DNA of 17,152 bases from NCBI GenBank assembly GCA_002373995.1, contig DFLB01000014.1, positions 1,256 to 18,407 on the forward strand, written 5' to 3'. A program made the position numbers and the translations under genes. Below are positions 14,326-17,152 of the stretch, in pieces. A model generated the notes under the pieces. The model saw only the letters and a program-made list of their open reading frames with translations. It was not told the origin of the DNA and made no database searches. This stretch comes from Bacteroidales bacterium UBA3630 (GTDB taxonomy: Bacteria > Bacteroidota > Bacteroidia > Bacteroidales > P3). Position 1 is the first letter of the stretch. Each line of letters opens with the position of its first letter.

Positions 14326-14595
14326 ATGAGAATAGATAGCAGCAAGAAGATCCGCGATGTGTCGGGTGAGCACATCCTTATCCGTGTGGCCGAAGGGCAG
14401 GCCGACATGACCGAGGTGGTGGGCCTCAACGAGAGCGCGATGCAGCTGTATCGCGATCTGGCGGGGAGGGATTTCACGGTAGACGATGCGGTGGAGTGCC
14501 TCACGGCGCAATACGAGGTTGACCCCGCGACAGCGCGTCGCGACGCGGAAGAATGGGTGAAGAGTATGCGCGAGCAGGGCCTTATTGTTGATTGA
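14326..14595 (+). CDS. PqqD-like (RiPP recognition element-type) small protein
   Basis: An 89-residue protein with the PqqD pattern: an N-terminal strand region (KIRDVSGEHILIRVAEG), the conserved GLNESAMQLYRDLAGRDFTVDD segment (about 33-54), and a winged-helix-like C-terminus with ARRDAEEWVKSMREQGLIV. PqqD-type domains bind the leader of a precursor peptide and hand it to a modifying enzyme, but stand-alone copies also occur in loci of unknown purpose. It is followed after 7 nt by an HprK-like kinase and then the peptidase-VanZ gene, forming a tight three-gene cluster. No radical SAM enzyme, cyclodehydratase or lasso cyclase is present in the window. The fold assignment is fairly firm; the role is inferred. 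Confidence 0.8.
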   Translation: MRIDSSKKIRDVSGEHILIRVAEGQADMTEVVGLNESAMQLYRDLAGRDFTVDDAVECLTAQYEVDPATARRDAEEWVKSMREQGLIVD

Positions 14596-14602
14596 CAGCG
14601 CG

Positions 14603-15466
14603 ATGGGCATGCAGGCATATTATACCATCGGCGGCATGGACCTGGTGCTTGACGGGGGCGAGGGGGTCGGCGCAGTCAAGGCGCTGCCTGGGTTTGACGT
14701 TTTTGGTTCCACCACGGATGCCTCACGACCAGTACACATTGGGCTTGACCGCAGCGTCGAGCTGCCGGAGTGCCGGTGGCTGCACCGTTTCGACCTGGAA
14801 GCCACGGGGGACGAGGCCCGTTTCGGCATCGATGCCGAGGGGGTGTATTATCACACCTTCGGGGGGGATGGCGTGCTGCGCTTCGACAGCCGACGGCTCG
14901 ACGAGGTGATATGTACGCCGGTGGCGCGTCCGGAGTTGCTGCGCTTTGCGCTGTGGACCGCGTATGCGCTGGTCGGCCTCTGGCAGAGGAAAGTGCCCAT
15001 CCACGCCTCGGCGGTCGTCTGCCGCGGGAAGGCGGTGGCTTGCCTTGGCGAGAGCGGGACCGGCAAGAGCACCCATACACGCCTCTGGTTGAACAACATA
15101 GACGGTTGCCGCCTGCTCAACGACGACAGTCCCATCCTCGCCCTCGACGACGACGGCACACCGCAGCTCCACGGCTCGCCCTGGAGCGGCAAGACGCACT
15201 GCTACCACGTCGAGCACTATCCGGTGGCCGCCATGCTGCGCCTGCAACAGGCTCCGCACAACAGCATCCGTCGCCTCGGCACCCTTGAGGCCTTTGGTGC
15301 CCTGCAGCCCTCGTGCCCGCCTGCCTTGGCCCATGACGAACGCTGCCTCGACCGGATAACGGACATTATCTCCGACGTGCTCACCGCGCGGCCTGTCTAT
15401 CGCCTGCAATGCTTGCCGGATGCCGATGCTGCACGCCTGAGTTTCAAGACTATATATCCCGACTGA
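14603..15466 (+). CDS. HprK-like kinase (HPr kinase/PEP carboxykinase-fold ATPase)
   Basis: With the ATG at 14603 the product has 287 residues. The C-terminal half carries IHASAVV (133-139), a Walker A loop GESGTGKS (149-156), LLNDDSPIL (171-179, the acidic metal-binding pair) and GSPWSGKT (191-198), the arrangement found in HprK-like proteins. The N-terminal half is not the normal HprK N-domain. Relatives in lasso-peptide and similar clusters phosphorylate peptide products, but many Bacteroidota homologues beside PqqD-like genes have no known substrate. The ATG at 14609 or a TTG at 14585 (overlapping the PqqD-like gene) are alternative starts. Its stop overlaps the next start by one base (TGATG at 15464-15468). 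This is not the true HPr kinase of carbon regulation. Confidence 0.8.
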   Translation: MGMQAYYTIGGMDLVLDGGEGVGAVKALPGFDVFGSTTDASRPVHIGLDRSVELPECRWLHRFDLEATGDEARFGIDAEGVYYHTFGGDGVLRFDSRRLDEVICTPVARPELLRFALWTAYALVGLWQRKVPIHASAVVCRGKAVACLGESGTGKSTHTRLWLNNIDGCRLLNDDSPILALDDDGTPQLHGSPWSGKTHCYHVEHYPVAAMLRLQQAPHNSIRRLGTLEAFGALQPSCPPALAHDERCLDRITDIISDVLTARPVYRLQCLPDADAARLSFKTIYPD

Positions 15467-16242
15467 TGGAACTGGAGAACGATGCCTACTTTGCCCTTGT
15501 GGAGGAGCAACTTGCCGCCGGGCTGCAGGTCAGCCTGCCGTTGCGCGGCATCAGCATGAAGCCCCTGTTACGCGAGGGCGACGTACTGGTGCTCAGCCCG
15601 TTGCATGGGCAAGAAGCCGCCGTGGGCGATGTGGTGCTGTTCCGCTATGGCCACAGGCACATCCTGCACCGCATCGTTGGCATCGACGACGGAGGCTACA
15701 CCCTGCAAGGCGACAACGCCTACACCACCGAAAGCGCCGCGCGGGCGGACCTGCTGGCGCGGCTGGTCGAGGTGCGTCGCCCCGACGGTCGTCGCGTGGC
15801 TACCGACAGTGCCGCGTGGCGGTGCCTCAGCCGATGCGCACTGGTGCGCAAGCGCTTCCGCAACGTCGCCGTACGCTGGCTTGGTCGCCGTGGTCGTAAC
15901 GAGCTACGGCCGTGGTACTTCGGCCTGCTGGCCATCCTGATGTGGGCTCCGCTCAACGGGCTCGGGGTACCGCTTGACAACTACATCCTCGGGCTGCGAA
16001 CCGATCACCTGCTGCACGCCTCGGTGTTCTTGCCGTGCGCCCTGTTTACGATAGACCTCTTTCGACGGCACCGGCTCTTGCTGGCGTGGCTCGCCGCTGT
16101 AGCAGTGGGGCTACTCACCGAAGGGGTGCAGTACCTGTTGCCGTGGCGCGGCTTCGATGTCAACGACCTCATCGCCAACACCCTCGGCACCACCCTCGGG
16201 TGGATGGCCATCCTCGTCATGAAGAGGCACATACGACGCTAA
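15466..16242 (+). CDS. S24/S26 signal-peptidase domain fused to a VanZ-like membrane domain
   Basis: A 258-residue fusion. Residues 20-110 form an S24/S26-type peptidase: GISMKPLLREGDVLVL with the likely nucleophile Ser30, GDVVLFRYG, LHRIVGI with His68 where bacterial type I enzymes have lysine, and QGDNAYTTE. Serine plus histidine is the pattern of the SipW/ER-type signal peptidases, which suggests it is active. No N-terminal membrane anchor is present. Residues about 150-252 form a VanZ-like domain with four hydrophobic segments and the conserved residues D180-H181, E219, Q222, R228, D231, D234 and N238. The start at 15466 gives a one-base overlap with the kinase gene. The frame is continuous through the junction (about residues 120-150). 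The substrate may be the product of this locus, but that is inference. Confidence 0.8.
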   Translation: MELENDAYFALVEEQLAAGLQVSLPLRGISMKPLLREGDVLVLSPLHGQEAAVGDVVLFRYGHRHILHRIVGIDDGGYTLQGDNAYTTESAARADLLARLVEVRRPDGRRVATDSAAWRCLSRCALVRKRFRNVAVRWLGRRGRNELRPWYFGLLAILMWAPLNGLGVPLDNYILGLRTDHLLHASVFLPCALFTIDLFRRHRLLLAWLAAVAVGLLTEGVQYLLPWRGFDVNDLIANTLGTTLGWMAILVMKRHIRR

Positions 16243-16265
16243 CATTCAACAAGCTACAAAAAATA

Positions 16266-16297
16266 TTTGGCGGATTCAGATTTATTTACTACCTTTG
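16266..16297 (+). promoter_or_regulatory. Bacteroidota-type promoter for iorA
   Basis: TTTG at 16266-16269, a 20-nt spacer and TACCTTTG at 16290-16297 match the consensus. The AT-rich leader to the ATG at 16341 is about 40 nt. Confidence 0.75.
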
Positions 16298-16340
16298 CAC
16301 GAATTAAACATTAAACAATTAATAACAAAAATACAGCATT

Positions 16341-17152
16341 ATGTCAAAACTCCTTTTACTGGGCGACGAGGCTATTGCACAAGCCTTTATCGACGCTGGC
16401 GGTAGCGCCATCAACAGCTACCCCGGCACGCCCTCGACCCAGATTACCGAATATGTGATGAAGAGCAAACAGGCCAAGGAGCAGGGCGTGGTGGCCAACT
16501 GGTGCGCCAACGAGAAGACCGCCCTCGAGGCCTCGATCGGCGTGGCCTACAGCGGCAAGCGCGCCATGACCTGCATGAAGCACGTGGGTCTCAACGTCTG
16601 TGGCGACCCCTTCATGAACGCTTCCATCATCGGCACCAAGGGTGTCATCATCGTGGTGGCTGACGACCCCAGCATGTTCTCCAGCCAGGACGAGCAGGAC
16701 AGCCGCTACTACGGCCACTGGGCCATGATCCCCATGCTCGAGCCGAGCAACCAGCAGGAGGCCTACGACATGGTCTTCGCCGGCTATGACCTCAGTGAGC
16801 AGCTGGGCACCCCCATCCTGATGCGCATCCCCACCCGCTTGGCCCACAGCCGCGCCGGAGTCGAGCGCAAGCCCGTTCGCGCCCAGAACCCCCTCAGCAG
16901 CCCCAGCGACCCCAAGAGCTACGTGCTGCTCCCCGTCAACGCCAAGCGCCTCTACCGCGACCTGATCGACAAGCAGCCCAAGTTCACCAAGATGAGCGAG
17001 GAGTGCGGCTTCAACCAGTACATCCCCGGCGAGGACAAGAGCCGCGGCATCATCACCACCGGCATCGCCTTCAACTACCTGCAGGAGAATTTTCCTAATG
17101 GCAAGTGCCCCTACCCTGTCGTCAAGATAACCCAATACCCGCTCCCCTTCAA
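16341..17152 (+). CDS. iorA: Indolepyruvate:ferredoxin oxidoreductase, alpha subunit (3' end outside window)
   Basis: The first 270 residues of the large subunit of indolepyruvate:ferredoxin oxidoreductase, which oxidatively decarboxylates aryl-2-oxoacids from aromatic amino acids to aryl-acyl-CoA, reducing ferredoxin; in anaerobes the reaction may also run in reverse. The visible part is the thiamine-diphosphate PYR-type domain with SYPGTPSTQITEY (26-38), WCANEKTALE (54-63, with the conserved glutamate at 58) and MKHVGLNVCGDP (79-90), plus DDPSMFSSQDEQDSR. The frame is open to the end of the window; the rest should carry the pyrophosphate-binding domain and C-terminal iron-sulfur clusters. 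The beta subunit gene would be expected next. Start and promoter agree well. Confidence 0.93.
   Translation, partial: MSKLLLLGDEAIAQAFIDAGGSAINSYPGTPSTQITEYVMKSKQAKEQGVVANWCANEKTALEASIGVAYSGKRAMTCMKHVGLNVCGDPFMNASIIGTKGVIIVVADDPSMFSSQDEQDSRYYGHWAMIPMLEPSNQQEAYDMVFAGYDLSEQLGTPILMRIPTRLAHSRAGVERKPVRAQNPLSSPSDPKSYVLLPVNAKRLYRDLIDKQPKFTKMSEECGFNQYIPGEDKSRGIITTGIAFNYLQENFPNGKCPYPVVKITQYPLPF

Noticed and set aside
15466..16242. Glycopeptide (teicoplanin) resistance gene because of the VanZ-like domain
   Set aside because: VanZ-like domains are widespread outside resistance clusters, and no vanHAX-type genes are nearby.
16356..17135. 259-codon minus-strand frame at the window end
   Set aside because: Antisense shadow of iorA, which runs off the window edge and has clear thiamine-diphosphate domain motifs.

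Overview
The window reads as a chromosome segment of a fairly GC-rich member of the Bacteroidales (phylum Bacteroidota), probably from an anaerobic gut-type habitat. Three things point there. Five promoter-like sites match the Bacteroidota housekeeping pattern TTTG-N19/20-TAnnTTTG almost perfectly, and strong Shine-Dalgarno sites are scarce. The gene content is typical: an OMP/TonB-type barrel with a CarboxypepD_reg-like domain, a DPP IV-like S9 peptidase, phosphate butyryltransferase and indolepyruvate:ferredoxin oxidoreductase. The intergenic DNA carries short tandem repeats common in this group. Family and genus cannot be named from the sequence alone.

Layout. 1-333: 3' end of asnS, closed by a strong hairpin. 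358-554: two nearly identical 26-nt hairpins flank three copies of a 42-bp repeat. 524-1009 (-): an exported TM2-domain protein with a long, structured leader. 1333-2981 (+): ribD, then an IMPACT/YigZ-family gene. 2999-5747 (-): a polyprenol-phosphate sugar transferase-like enzyme followed by an S9 peptidase, 1 nt apart, in one operon. 5748-6043: divergent promoters around an 11-bp tandem repeat. 6044-10084 (+): phosphate butyryltransferase, a small PAS-like protein and a large outer-membrane barrel protein; the last two overlap by 4 nt. 10105-10539: orphan HsdR-N-like nuclease-fold protein. 10582-11977: ECF sigma factor, membrane protein (probable anti-sigma) and exported protein, joined by ATGA overlaps. 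11966-14030 (-): pyrH, frr and birA. 14326-16242 (+): a PqqD-like protein, an HprK-like kinase and a signal peptidase (Ser-His type) fused to a VanZ-like domain. 16341 to the end: 5' part of iorA.

The housekeeping genes (asnS, ribD, pyrH, frr, birA, iorA) are ordinary. The parts most worth a second look are: the leader of the TM2 gene, in which one segment can pair either with an upstream segment or with the start region; the PqqD/HprK/peptidase-VanZ cassette, which resembles the accessory half of a peptide-modification locus without a recognisable precursor or main enzyme; a 7-bp repeat inside ribD; and two separate 11-bp-period arrays, one of which spells a short hydrophobic reading frame just upstream of the PqqD-like gene. 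No tRNA, rRNA, CRISPR array, transposase or known riboswitch was recognised.
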